Source: Polytrichum commune (taxonomy: Eukaryota; Streptophyta; Polytrichopsida; Polytrichales; Polytrichaceae). Taken from it: a stretch of DNA of 64,000 bases. The DNA lies in the NCBI GenBank assembly GCA_950295325.1, contig OX485804.1, positions 10,542,001 through 10,606,000 on the forward strand. Reading direction: 5' to 3'. This document shows, one piece after another, positions 49,293-62,052 of the stretch. The position numbers were made by a program, and so were the translations under genes. Position 1 is the first letter of the stretch. Every line of letters begins with the position of its first letter. The notes under the pieces were generated by a model. That model was not told where the DNA came from, did no database searches, and saw only the letters and a list, made by a program, of their open reading frames with translations.

Positions 49293-50114
49293 GGGCCAAG
49301 TTCCATGTGCCGGTTCCGGTCCGTTTTTTAAATGGGTGAGAAACGGGTGACATCATCAAAAAAATGGGTGGTGTCACCCATTTTATGGAGGGGTACTTCT
49401 ATGTGGGGTGCCGGTTTATTTCGATTTCCTACTTTCTAACTAAATTTGGTGAGTGATAAGACATGACACTTTATGAAGGTCACTGATAATGGAGGTCATC
49501 ATCATTTAACTTTTCATATTTGATTTGCACATCAATTTCCATACATTTATTGAATGAATTCCAAATTATGTGTTGTTGATATGCGTAGGTTGGTACTACT
49601 GTCATCTATGGAGATATGTAAATAAATAAATAGAAATTGTCATTGTACATTGTTCATAAGTGATTTTAATTGTGACACCTAAATGATACCAAAATAGTAA
49701 TTTAAATATTTCATGAGTGTTTCCTTTGGTTTGTTTGCCTTATATATAAATAGATAGATAGATAGATAAGATCTAGATTCTAAAAACATCATAAAATACA
49801 CGTTCCCTAAGAGCACTCCTCAAAAGAAAGGACTTGAAGAACAAAGTGGCCTTTAGTATCCAAGGGTGTACCATGGGTGACCGGATGATCCGGTAACCGG
49901 AGCTTTCTAACCGGCACATGTCCTTCTTGTGACCGTTAGGACCGCCGGTCCTTTGGCACCTGTTCTTGCACAACACAGAATGTGGGACACCCATCCATGG
50001 GGAATACCGGTCCTTGGGTGAGAGGGATGGGCACATGGCACCACCCTCTTTTTGCCGGCCCACCCATTTATTAAAAAAAAAAAGGGACCGGGACCAGCAC
50101 ATGGAACTTGGCCC
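49293..50114 (+). mobile_element. Tourist/Harbinger-like MITE, copy 2, carrying a 270-bp insertion
   Basis: Ends GGGCCAAGTTCCATGTGCCG and inverted partner, flanked by TAA at 49290-49292 and 50115-50117. Apart from bases 49501-49770 it aligns with 12744-13291 over its whole length with few differences. Different flanks (TTA there, TAA here) show independent insertions. Confidence 0.92.
49501..49770. mobile_element. 270-bp insertion nested in Tourist-like copy 2
   Basis: Copy 1 reads GGTCATCTAGATTC across this point; copy 2 reads GGTCATC, 270 extra bases, then ATCTAGATTC, so ATC may be duplicated. The insert ends in (TAGA)n then TAAG, is AT-rich, and has no inverted ends. A SINE-like unit with a tetranucleotide tail is possible, but no pol III boxes were found. 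Confidence 0.6.
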
Positions 50115-50117
50115 TAA

Positions 50118-51535
50118 GGTATGTGGCCCAACTGTGAACACTCTCAACTCCACAATCAACTTTGGTTGGCTATGGGTTCTGATTCAAAATTTCCCATCTG
50201 GTTAGCAATTGCAAATTACGAAGATTTTCATTTCAAGTTTTAGAATTAATTTGGAGATTGCCATAAGAAGTCAAAGTACATATTTTTCTTCAAATGATCA
50301 CATAACCCCTCCCAGTTGTGACAACTATATATTGAAGTTAGAATGGTGTTTATCTTTTAGCACATAGTCCAATCTTTTTTTTTTGGTGGTGTTTCCTTAA
50401 CTTGGAATCTTGCCACCTTCTTACCATGGCGCCTCATCAGTTTTAGCACAAAATAATTATTTTCTTCAAAGAAGGTGCCACATGTCACACACTGGTTGGT
50501 TTAAAGAGGAAAGGGAAACTTGATGAGGGCATGACAAGCAAGGTGTTTGAACTGAGCCTCACTGTAGGTGACAATAATGTTTGCCACTTTGGTGCCAAAA
50601 TTTGGAGCGACACGTGGAATTTTGTAGAGGTTCCAACGAATAGGAAAGTGACACGGGGAACTTTGCCCAAATTTTGAATGAATTTGTGTGAAACTTGCTT
50701 ACGACTTGTGGTAACGTAGAAAAACAAAGAACCAGTGGACGGCCACTATTGGTGCACTAGACTAGGAGTAAATAACCGACTCTTATGTGAACCCAAAATG
50801 GTTAATTATAACAATGGTGGCCCAAAAAGGATTTGCAGTGATTGGGAGGATAGGTCTTGTTTCACACCACCAAGGATCACTTTTGGGTGCGATTGGGTTG
50901 ACCGATTTGTGTGCATTCCACATGCAAAGTAAGATATTTTGAAACTCAAGCTAGGGAGACTTTCCTGTACAAGTAAGAGGTTGGATGCTCAAATTAGGGA
51001 GCCTCTACTATACGAATAAGGGGTTTGACTAACTTACTTGCCTATTTGGGAAAACGTAACTAATGTTTTACCAGAAACAAAATTACGAACCAACTTGCAT
51101 TCCTCATCGTTTCCTCCTCTGCTCCATCTTTGAAAAATATTGCACAAATTTCAAGCCACTCAACTTATTTTCACCGTTTTCCGTTTTCCCACCTTATATA
51201 TAAATATGTGTGTGTTACACATGTTCTTGAGACTTGAACCTTTCTAATGCCATTTTGGGGTCCCACCGAAAACTTTTGCCCTGATAGGAATAGTAAGAAG
51301 GGATAAGGACACGGAAGTTACTATTCGATTAACGAACGTCGCCGTTCATCATACAGGAAATCATCCAACGTGGGAGGGGGGGGGGGGGGGGGGGATCGTT
51401 CTTGGTTTCAGAACTCACGGCGTTGTTGAGTCTCATTGCGCACTTCGACATAGTCTTTGAAAAGGATCTCGTCGCTAGGGTTTGGCTCTCTCCCAAGCAT
51501 TCACTCAATCGATCGTTCACTCGACTGTGCTCAAG
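50118..51535. promoter_or_regulatory. Upstream region of the B12D gene; G19 tract
   Basis: No gene-like frame. TATATATAAATATG near 51195-51208 could be a TATA region but is about 330 bp upstream of the start codon. A G-run at 51376-51394 and a short GC-richer leader with CTCGTCGCTAGGG precede the ATG. Confidence 0.3.
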
Positions 51536-53043
51536 ATGGCTCCCGTCCCGTTCTCCAAGCGCTGGATCAAGCCAGAGGTGCGATTCCGTTTCGCATTTTT
51601 CACTTTTACGTTGCCGCTCCGTCAACGTCGTCTGTTTTTCGGTGCTCGCTGATCTGTGCTAGGGTTTGGTTCTTGTTTCTGCATTCTAATTTTTCAGTTC
51701 CGCTTTTGGTCTTCGTTTTGGTCATTTTTCTATTTGTCCTTTTTGTCGAGAGAATTCTGGTCTTGTGAGCTTCGCGCCGGAACGGCAAGCGCCGTTCCTG
51801 TCTCAGCGGTGGATGGAAACAGATCTCAGCGAAAGTTTCTGATGTCCATGTTGCATCTCAATTCTGGAATTCGTGTAGTATGAGATAGAGGGAGATGCAT
51901 TTTTTGCTTCCGTGGAATGATTGAGGTTTAAGATTTCACAGGACTTGGTAGTTTCTGTTTCACTAGTTCTGCTAGGGGTTACTCCTTTTACATTTCTTGC
52001 CATATTGTAAAAATGAACTTGCATGTTTACTGCATTCTGGAAGAAATTGCATCTGTATAATATTTTCTGATCACAAAACTTTGAAAGTATAAAGCTGGAG
52101 TTACGATTATTCTCGTGATGGAGGGAAGAAAGGGATGGTAGCTGAGATGTTTCTGCTGTCTCTGGAAGAGAGACGTGTCTATGTTGTATCTCAATTCTAA
52201 AATTGGAGTAGTATGAGACAGAGGGAGGGCGCATTTTTTGCTTTGGCGATATCGCAATTCTTGGTAGCTTCTATGTAATGAGTCCTGCTAGGGGTTGGTC
52301 CCTTCGCATTCTTGCCTTATTTTGGAGTTGAATGTGCGTGTTTGCTGCATTCTAGAAGAAATTGCATGTATATAATATCATATGATAAAAAAAGTTCTGA
52401 AAGTCGAAAGCTGGAGTGACGCATGCTGTCGAGGCGATGCTGCTCCTGACTGTATGTGTATGGGGTGTGTGCATCACTCTTCTTAAAGGTGGTACCTGAA
52501 GAGTACATATGACTGCTTGGTGAAAGCTCTTGTCGTCTTGGAGCTTTTCTGGAATTTGGTGATGAAACCTATCTTTGTTATCGATGCAGATCTACCCATT
52601 GTTTCTTGCCATTGGAGCAGCTCTGGGAATTTGTGGCTATGCCATGGCTCGCAACCTTGCTATCAACCCTGATGTCAGGTGAAGGATATTTGTCTCTGTA
52701 ATTGTTTTAATCTTTTTTCGTTTTTGCATCATTTGATTAGTGATGCATAAAGAGAGTTGGTGATTTTAGTTATTTATTCCGCTGGTTATGTGGTTTTTCT
52801 GGAGTTGGTAGGTGAACGTTTAATTTCTGTGTAGTATGCCTTGTTCAGTGTGCATTGTAGTGAAAAGTTGTGGGGATTCTTGAGTGATTTATCAGAATCA
52901 GTAAGGAAGATCGGGCAGCAGGAGTCCTAGACAATTACAAGGAGGGGAAAGCCTACAAGCAGCATGGTCTCCGAGAGTATCTTGAGAAGTGTGAGCCTCA
53001 GATCATGCCTGGCTTCAATAAGTACTTCAGTGATGCAAAGTGA
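51536..53043 (+). CDS. B12D-family protein (NADH-ubiquinone reductase MLRQ-like), three exons
   Basis: Exons 51536-51577, 52590-52678 and 52896-53043 with GT..AG introns give 92 residues, the usual B12D length. The start MAPVPFSKRWIKPE leads into one hydrophobic segment (YPLFLAIGAALGICGYAMA, about residues 16-34), then ARNLAINPDVR, KEDRAAGVLDN and a C-terminal FNKYFSDAK. Known: the pattern 'RWx(K/R)PE(I/V)YPL...NP(D/E)VR.(N/S)KE(N/D)RAAGVLDN' defines plant B12D proteins, related to the animal NDUFA4/MLRQ family and located in mitochondria. They are often induced in seed maturation, senescence or low oxygen. Inferred: a single-pass inner-membrane subunit or assembly partner in respiration. The exon 1-2 junction falls right before the membrane segment. 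The gene looks intact. Confidence 0.95.
51830..52430 (+). repeat. Tandem duplication of about 265 bp inside B12D intron 1
   Basis: Two intronic blocks (about 51836-52105 and 52167-52425) share, in order, ATGTTG(C/T)ATCTCAATTCT, GTAGTATGAGA(T/C)AGAGGGAG, GCATTTTTTGCTT, CTGCTAGGGGTT, TTTGCTGCATTCT-like, AGAAGAAATTGCAT and AAAGCTGGAGT. They are diverged by substitutions and small indels, so the duplication is not recent. The 143-codon minus-strand frame across it (51803-52234) is a by-product. Confidence 0.85.
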
Positions 53044-55559
53044 GGTGTATACTTTCTGTTCCATCCCGGTCTGCTCCTGGGTTGTTGACTTAGGGATGTC
53101 TGTTTTTTTTGTTGGGAGCTCTTTGAATCGTGTTACTTCAACTGCTTCTCTTGGAATAAGAGTGGTTTTTTTTGGAAGACTGAAGGCTTTTTCCCTGGAT
53201 GGGAGCCAAATTGGTCTCTTAATTTGGGGCTTTAGTTCTGGGGTTTCATTTTCATGGGCTGCAATAAGGATTGCCTTTTGTTTTCAATCTTAGAAATGTA
53301 TTTCTCTCTTTGAGACTTGAGAAGGGAAGGAAAGAATTCTCTAAGAGGCCAGCCTTCAATCAAGGTGGTCTGTTCTCCAAAAGTGAGAGTCAACATCCTA
53401 TCTTTCTTGAATTTAAAATCAAACGATACAGAGACAGGTAGTGCCATATTTGTGAGTTTTATGCATGATAGCAGTTCTTCTCATGTCTTTGCACCTGTCG
53501 TCTCAAAGATGTGCAGGGTCAGCACTGACCCAGTGTCTTATTAGGGTGCACCACATCAATTTCCTTGAACTCACTCTTATTTCCAACTGGGTGGGGTCAC
53601 TAAGAATGTGCACCTTCCATGTTGTTAGTTATATCTTTTGTACTTCCACCTACAGAAGTTGAAAGTTCACTTTAGTTTCCTAACACGGCATTATGTAAAT
53701 TATTTAGAAAAGTAAGTATTTTTGTTTCTATGTTTTGATCATCCTGTCTTATGAGAACATTTGCTAACTAACTACACATTCAAGTTTTCCCCTCGACTCA
53801 TATTGTGTTTTAGATATTTATATACAGATAGGTGTCATATAGAACATAACATGTGCATGTGAAGCCAATCGTTCCTTGTAAACCTCTGATGTGTATGTTC
53901 TCTGTTCACATGTGAACTGGTGCGTGACACAATTTGGATAAGGCAGAGGTTTGGATCTAGTGAGTATGAAGTTTGAGCTGATTTGACCAGGTATCACTTC
54001 AAAAGCACATGTAAGTTGAGGAGGTTTTCACAAAATGTTGCACTGATTATAAATAATAACATATTCTAAAGCATTCACACCAACAGGAGACATTATTTCC
54101 TAGGCCAGAGGATATCCCCAGACCCCCAAAATACGCTTCTATTCCATACTGTTCAGTACATGCTGCTATGTCAAACAAATAACCAATTGATTTCTAGCAC
54201 GTGCATGGATGGCTACCTTTATGATTACCACAACCTTGGGCATCAGAAATTGTCAACAGTAGACAGACCATGTATTGTTTTGGTGGCCACAAAATCTTAC
54301 TCCAATGAATTAGAATGAATTTTTTTGTGAACTAGGACGAATTGTCTGGTACACTACTAGAATGTCTGAAGAGTAACAATTTGACATTCTAAAGCATAGT
54401 GCTAACAATTGCAAGAATTAATGGCATTGGTTTGTGTCAATGGAGTGACAAATTTACTTTAATCTTGCCATGTATGCTCTATGACTTTAATGCACTACTA
54501 AGTAATGGGGATAAGGTCACTCTTTTTCGTTTTCCAATTTGTCATGACTGCAACTTCTGTCCCTTCTTGTCCTTAAAATTAAGGTAATTGTAATTGGATT
54601 GAATGTGTTTATTAATATCTGGTTCTTTAAATTTAATTAATAAGTTATATTTGAACTATATAATAGCTCGACTTTGAGATTCTAATTATATGGTTAAGTC
54701 TCTGTTCCAATGAAATGAAATTATTTTAAAGTCCAGGAAGCCAAAAAGGCCAATGGATCTTATATCATTGAAATGTAATATGTTTTAAAACCTTCAATTG
54801 TATTTAATACTTCTTCTTTTCAATTGAAGTTTATTATGATTTTTTTTCTCACCTTGGATATTAGCATTTTCAAAGTGAAAATGATTCATACCGTTTAAAT
54901 CCATTTTTATTTTCAGGTGACTAATAGCTAATCAAAATATCATAAGCTCATATTGATTTCAAGTTTATTAAACTTAAATGATATAATATTAGTATCCTAT
55001 ATATACTAATATTAGGATAGATAGATGTCCTTATATGTTTGACCTCATGGTGATTTAGATGTTGAATTTTGTCCAAACATTAATATACAGGGTGGAAATT
55101 TTCATTCAACTTCATCTCTACCATTTCATATGATTCACAACTAGGAGGATTAGAAAACTTTCAAGGTGAACTTAAGTTTTACTGTTGGATCCTTACACAT
55201 AACTCTTACCCAACCATAGCTGATCAATTTGATCTCATATTCATGTCGAGGTAAAGATTTTGAGGCAGATCAAATCCTTAATAACATCCATCCAAGAATC
55301 ATAAAAAATGTCATGCCAATGTAGGTTTTTGCTACTTAGAGATCCTTTCTTAGTTGTTGCTATTGTTGGATTTTTGAAATATTTTAGTATTATTGAGAAG
55401 AGACAAAGCTTCCAAGAAAGAAAGCGATAAATGAGAAAGTTGATAATTTCTTGACTATTTTACCTCTCGATACCTTAACCTATGGTGTATTGTAAATACA
55501 TCATATTCCCAACATTTTCCCTTTGATGGGTGTCAATGTGCATATAGAGTTCTTATTTT
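53044..55559. other. Downstream of B12D; no gene recognised
   Basis: The first few hundred bases are probably B12D 3' untranslated sequence. Beyond 54.5 kb the DNA becomes strongly AT-rich with no long frames. Confidence 0.5.
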
Positions 55560-58500
55560 GGTTCTTCATGTTACCTTTGATTTGGCTATTTCTATTACTT
55601 CAATTCCTATGATGTAATTTGATAACTTACATACATCATAATTTTGGCTACCTATCTTACTTCAAATTTGGCTATATCAAATTGTAATTCCTCTACCAAA
55701 TATAATGTCAATTCTAGCGAGGCACTTGTATTGTCTTAATTTTGGTACCTAAATATTCAATTTGGATACCAATGTTAACATTATTTTGGCCACCACTGTT
55801 CTTCAAAGTTTTACTGTCTCTACATTGTAATTTGACTTCCTATGTTACCTAGAAAACAAGTTTAAGAGGGACTTATTATGCAATTTACAATACCTTTATT
55901 TTTTTTAATCTTTGACTATAAGTTGATTACTTTGATTACTTAATATTTTCTATATTTCTATAATTTATGTACCTCAAGTTATTGGACAAGGGATTCACAA
56001 ATGGCCAAATCTTCTCCATCTCGTATTTGACAACCTCAAGTTTTAAAACAATTTTCTATGTATTTTAAATAACAATAATAACATATATTATTAATATTAA
56101 AATTTGGGTTGAGAGTTAGCAATTGGAAGAATATACATTTCATGGTACATTAAACTACCTCAAATATATAGATTTTATATTTTATATTTTTTTCTAAAAT
56201 AATAATTGACAATTAGCTATACATCTTCTTGCCCAATTTTGCTATAATATATTCTTTGCTTTTGAAGTTTAAAATTTGGATCGGCAGTCAACTTAAAGAC
56301 CTTAGTTTTTAAATTTACCCACCTCAATGTTATTACAGGTTGACGAATATGGCAAGTGGCCAAATACTATATCTTCCATTTCAAAATAACAACCCTAAAT
56401 GGTTTATTTTAAATTTAAAAGATATATTTAGCCAAACCTCTCAAATTTAGTTACAACAAGATCTTTGCATTTTGGAGTTTATATTCACAATTGATCTAAT
56501 CCCCCTTATTTCAAATAACTTGGCTACATCAAAGCTTTGCAAATCCAAGTTGAGGATTGACAATCAGCCAAACCTCCCAAATTGGAATTTAGCTACAATA
56601 ATATTTTTCATTTCAATTTTTAAACTAAGAAGATTTTCTTGAATTCAAATTTGGCTACCTCAATTTCAAAAGAAAATCGAGGTTGAAGCTTGATAATTGA
56701 TCAAATTTGTTCCAATTCACAAACACGCATGAAACCAAGAAGGAAACAAATGGTTACAATAAGACTTGTCACTTATTTTCAGTTCTTAATAGAGAAGGTC
56801 TAGGATAATAACTTCTTATTATTTGCATGCAAACTATCTTTCTTAAGTTTTAAAATCACATCTATAAAAAGTAGACCACACAACTCTTTGTTAGTTTGAT
56901 ATTTTTGTTCACCAAGTGGCACAAAGTGATTCATGCAACCACCATCAAAATCAAGGAAGAAGAGTGGATGTGGTGATTACTAATAAAAAAATATTTGGAC
57001 AATTTTATTTTTTATTTTTTAATAACATATTTTTATTCTAATTTGGTCAATTAAAACTTATTTACTGGCTACATCAATTCATTTTTAAATTTCAAGTTGA
57101 AGGTTTGGTAAATGGTCATAATTATTACATTCCAAATTCAGTTACTTTGATTTTTTAATTTAGAATGGAGGATTGACAATTAACTAAATTTCCTCCATGT
57201 GGTTTACTGTAGGTCTAGTTTGACCATTTTTTGGGGGGGATTTGTTAGATCAGGAACTCATCTCATACACTTAGAGTTGGCTACCTCAATTTTTGTTTAT
57301 TCAAAGTTGTGAATTCGTCATTAGCCTAACTCCCTTATTTCATATGTAGTTCATTTGAATATTTGAATTTTGAACTTCGAATTGGAAATTGGTTGAACCT
57401 CAATATTTCCACATTTGATTAGCTGAGTTTTTTTATAATATATATTCTATTTTTTAATGTCAAATTAAATTTTTGTAATCAATTTAATCTTCTCTCTTTT
57501 TGGTTTTTTTGAAGCTTTTGGTTTTTAGATTGCACATGAGCAAGCAACCAATCTCTCCTATTTCAAGATTGTTTCTTGATTTTATGATAAAGATTGGCAA
57601 TTGGACACACATCCTTCATTTCAAATTGGATAGGATCCGTGTTGTCTCAATTGGGAGCATCCGTTTATATAAATTATGAGTGTTGGATGTAGTTGAAACA
57701 TACTTCGCATTATTTTTCATTTACCAAAACTCCTAACCCACACAAACGTTGTTGATAAAAGTCGATAGAGCCAATTGCATAACTATGTCAATGTTCATCA
57801 TTTTGAATTGTATGTATCAAGTTTGTCTACATTAACATCTTTAAATATAGTTTAGGAATAATAATTAGCCAAAGCATGTTATTTTAAATTTAGACACTAC
57901 AAGTTAGACCATTGACCAAACTTTCAATTTCAAATAAAGTGGGTTCAATATTTATGAATTTAAATTTAGGATTTGCAATCGGTCAAATGCCCTACTTTAA
58001 ATTTGGATACCCATGCTATTTTTAATTTTGGGTTGAGGATTGACAATTGACAGGGTTGAAAATCATACTTACAAAAGTCATATGATCACAAATTAATGAT
58101 GATCAATCATGACTAATTATCATTCCTTCACTCGTGACTTCTTTTCTTGGGCAAATGCCAGAAGCCATATAAAGCCTCATAATATCTTCACAAAACTTGA
58201 GGTCTCAATAAGAAGATCTCAAATGCCATGGAAGGTAAACCCCTTCATTCAATCCCCGTTATTTTAAATGTGACTTACTTCCTTCAATCGTTTTCTTTCA
58301 AAAAAATTGTAGATTGGGAGTTGGTTGAATATTGCCTATTTTCAACTCAATCACCTTAATTTTTTAGACAAGTGGACGATAAGGATTAGCAATAGGCTAA
58401 GATTTTTGATTCTAGGTCAAGATTGGAATTAGGCCACACCTCCTCAATTTCAAGTTTCTTCACTTTGAGATAAAGTGAAGATCGAAGACATTCAAATCAA

Positions 58501-58800
58501 AGACTTGATTTACAACACCTAGTCCGTAGTAACAACCCTGTAAAAAATTATTACCGACCTATTCGTGTGTCTACCTGCCTTTGTGGATGTACGAGTGGCC
58601 TTTCTTTTACCACCCAGGTAGCAAAGCATGATTTGTACCCACAATTTGAAACTATCACTAGTCGGTGTACATGCTCGCTTGAAGGTTTATTTTATTCAAC
58701 TTACAAAAATGAAAATGAGAGTTTCATAATGTTATGGATGTTTTGATTTTGAATTGAGCATTGGCAATTGGCCAAACCTTGTTTATTTCAAATGTGTCTA
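55560..58800. repeat. Degenerate AT-rich array of a recurring motif
   Basis: Two word types alternate throughout. One is GGATTGACAATTGGCC-like (for example 56551, 57170, 57590, 58035, 58752). The other is ATTTGGCTACCTCAATTT-like (for example 55643, 56521, 56651, 57066, 57277, 58800). Spacing between like words is irregular, often 60-150 bases, with C(T/A)CCTTTATTTCAAATT between them. Nothing longer than a few dozen codons is open. This looks like an old tandem array that has decayed. Reading a unit length would need a self-alignment. Confidence 0.6.
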
Positions 58801-59644
58801 CCATGAGTGTTTATATGTATATATATATTTGTGTGTGTGTGTGTGTGTGTAGTGTCAAGTGTATTATATGGATGTGTGATGTAGTTTTTCCATTAAGGTA
58901 GAGATGGATGTCTTGAACAACTTGAGGTTAGTAAGGGATTGTTATGTGGGTGTATAGATGGCCCCTTGGACCCTTGCTATGAGTATGATTAAAGGTTTGA
59001 CTTGCCAACCTAGTGTGTGCAATTTGGTTAAGACAAGGATGTATTTTTGGAGTCTATCCCTCAATGGTGCTTGAGTGATCTATCCCATAGCCATTGTAGC
59101 TAGTAGCTGGAGATGATGGTGATGTAGGTACCAATGTGGTTGTGAATGTGGGCACATGGAGGGATTAACTAGATAGTGGGTGTGGAGGTAATAGTATCCC
59201 TATATGAATTACATTGTTGGGCTTTTAGGGTGAGATATGGGGTGACTATGGGAGGGGGGGGGGGGTTGGACATATTAATTGTCAAGAGATTGTTGGTGTT
59301 GGTGATGGTTGTGGTATATGGATGTCTAGTATGTATTGTTATAGCGAGTGAAGTGTTGAGTAAGAAGTAGTAGATTGTGTTCCTAAGTGATATTATCATG
59401 GTGGAGTTAGGTGGTGGTTGGTATCCATGAGGTCTTGCTAGGAGGGGGCCATTGGCATAAACAATATTCAGTTAACGCACATGCTCCCCTTTTTCTTTTT
59501 CTTTTTCTTTTCTTTCCCTCCCTAGAGTTAATGTGGGAGTTAATTATGCACGAGTGTCCCGAATGGGGGTGGGGGTGGGGGTGCAGGTGGGTTAGTTGTG
59601 ATTAGGTTGGAAGATGTGTTTAGCTTGAGATGACGCAACTTTGA
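58801..59644. other. Intergenic with a (GT)n run; possible LINE remnant
   Basis: TATATATATATTTGTGTGTG microsatellite at about 58818-58851. The minus strand keeps a 76-codon Thr/Asn-rich frame (59169-59399) that may continue the LINE remnant to the right, but I see no motif. A G14-type run lies near 59253-59266. Confidence 0.35.
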
Positions 59645-61175
59645 TTAATTAGGAAATTGATTTGTATATGGGTTTGAATTCTTATGGGGAGAGAATATGT
59701 GTTTGGTCTGGCTTATAATGGAGATTTGGAAAATACGTAATTTATGTAAATATTTCATGTTGTGTTGTTGTTGGTTTGGTGGGAGGGCTACATATCGGGG
59801 GTGGGACAACCATGCTCGTTCAAGGAGCATCTAGTGAATTGGGAAGGAATAGTCTTTAGAGTTGAGGTGGGTGTTGAAGTTACATTGGAGGAGGAACAAG
59901 GTTTGAGCAATTGGGGATTGGGTGCATGCTTGATAAGTGAGTCCAGGGAAGGCCAATGATCCGCCATTTACTATAGTTATGTATTTAACCAATGCTTGGT
60001 AAATGCAATCTAATTGACCTAGATCAATCAAGGCTTGGGACAGTTGGGTCCTAGACATGTAACATAGTCTAGAAGGAGGGAGATTGCATTCATGCCAAAT
60101 TCCTCATGTGGGAGTTGAGTGAGGATGTTTGGTGAGTTGTTGGGGATTTGACATATAGCTTTGTGAGGCAAATGAGGATTTTGTTGAGTTGTGTGATGTC
60201 GGGTTTGGAGAAAGGAGTAGCATGAAATGAATATGCAATTCCTAGGTGAATAACAATGCTGAGTACTTTAGATTTTTGGATAATTGTAGCTGGTGATAAT
60301 AATAGTGTTTGACATTGGGTTTTTATTTTTGGGTAGTGGCTTGCTTCTATAGAAGTCATTTTAGGTTGGTAATATTTGAATACCTAAAGATGAATATGAT
60401 TCGATTTGTGATAGTACAAGGAATGGGTGGCCTTTGTATGTGATACGAGATGCTTGGAGGTAGGCTTTGAAGATATTGGGGGGGGGGGTGGATGAGATTT
60501 ATTAGGGCACCCGACGAGGGCACATTTTATATAGGTTCATGTTCATGCTGGCCTAATCTGCAGATAATTGCAATTTGTTGATTTGGGGTTGCATATTTTA
60601 TATGTCGTCAAATGATATGTCATCAATGTAGGTTGTGGTGTGGCATACAACATGAGAGGTGTTCAAATGATATCCATAAGTGTTTTGTTCTAGCATTGGA
60701 GGAGTGGCTCAAGGAATATGATAAAGAGATATGGGCTTAGGGTGTCTCCTTGTATGGTACATGTGTGGATGCATATGGGGTGGGTGCTTCCAAATGCCTC
60801 TCCTTGAAATGACGTGGTAGCTTTGGTGCAAAGATTTTTGATTATTTTAGCTGCATTGCTAGGGTAGCCTAGGTTGAGCATTATAGCAAGGAGTTGGGCA
60901 TGATTGATTGAACCAAATGTGTTTTTGAAATCAATATATGTGACGAATATGTGTTTCTTTATGAGTCGGGCATTTTCTAGTGCAACTATAATGGTTTGTA
61001 TTTGGCGAGAGGTGTTTTGTTGGGCTCTAAAACCTTCTTGACTTTGGTGAAGTATTTTATGAGTTTCGTCAAAGGATGATAATAATGTGGTGAGGGTATT
61101 GGTGTAGAGTTTATAGATTGTGCATGCTAGAGCAATGGGTATGTAGTTTGGTTGGAGCATAGGGTATTTTTGTTG
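59645..61175 (-). pseudogene. Decayed LINE reverse transcriptase and downstream region
   Basis: The minus frame from 61160 to 60690 (156 codons) starts with PNYIPIALACTIYKLYT and contains QEGFRAQQNTSRQI, VTYIDFKNTFGSINH and QGDTLSPYLFIIFLEPL. These match, in order, the fingers, palm motif A (Asp77) and motif B of non-LTR reverse transcriptases; the usual second Asp of 'AFD' is Gly83. The YxDD motif appears as YIDDI at 60616-60630 in another frame, followed by NKLQLSAD-like sequence, so a frameshift and stops have broken the gene. Further minus frames (60090-60359, 59831-60058, 59645-59830) continue it. The 5' end is cut near 61175. No endonuclease is seen. Confidence 0.8.
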
Positions 61176-62040
61176 TTGTTGTAGCCTCCACCCCCCTTGA
61201 CACTACTCACATGCCTTGTGCTTGACTCTCATGGTTAGCACACCATTAGCACCAATCAAGATTCCAAATTAAGTTGGTATCCTCATATTTCCATAAATGT
61301 CTTACATATGCTTTGTACTTTGAAACTAATGGGGAGAGACCAAGAGTTTCTTAGCCAAAGAGAGCCATGCTCTCAAACCTTCTATGCTCTTAAACATCAC
61401 TATAGATTACTACCCATTATTACCCCAAACTCCCATAATTTAGAAGTTGGGAGTCATAAACATTATAACCTACTCTATCAACATCTCAACAACACATGTT
61501 TCCCCATCAGGTAACAAGGGCAACATTGGCCTCCTCAAACACTGATGATGGTTGTAAACCATATCACCATCTTTAATCCAACTTGAAACAGTTCCACGAG
61601 CACCTTCATACCCCCCCGTAAACAATTGGCCTAATCGATCCCAAAACGGCATGGTTCTCTTCCACCACAATCATTAAACTTCGCATTGGAGAGTCATAAG
61701 GTCCCCCCGATTGGGCGCCCACTTTGCCATGTGGGAGCATACATGTCGAATAGTGACGTCCTCTGGTTCTCCCTCCCATGGCCGTCACAAATTGGATTGT
61801 GATAAAAGCACATCGGGGGAGGCCGTAGCCGGAGCCTCCTCCACGTCCTCCTCCTATATTAAAGGTAGAGGTCCCCACACCATCTTCAACTACATTACCC
61901 CTCTGGTTATTCCTGGAACTCCCACCTTCAAGTCAAACCCACCACCTTCCAAAGCCATCTCTCAAAAGCGTAAAGGCGAATGCACTCGCTTGTCTCCAAC
62001 CTCTGCATGGTGTTCTTAATAAGTATCACAAGATGTTAAT
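61176..62040. other. Between LINE remnant and SINE; unrecognised frames
   Basis: A 102-codon plus frame (61711-62019) ends right before the SINE and is Ser/Pro/Thr-rich. A 90-codon minus frame overlaps it. Neither is recognised. GC is higher than in flanking AT-rich DNA. Confidence 0.3.
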
Positions 62041-62052
62041 TCTAGGCAACCA

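Noticed and set aside
49773-50159. 128-codon minus-strand frame partly repeated at 13011-13214
   Set aside because: It is inside a MITE present in both places, overlaps the terminal inverted repeat and has no domain.
51803-52234. 143-codon minus-strand frame inside B12D intron 1
   Set aside because: Its repeated N- and C-terminal halves mirror the intronic duplication on the opposite strand; no family match.
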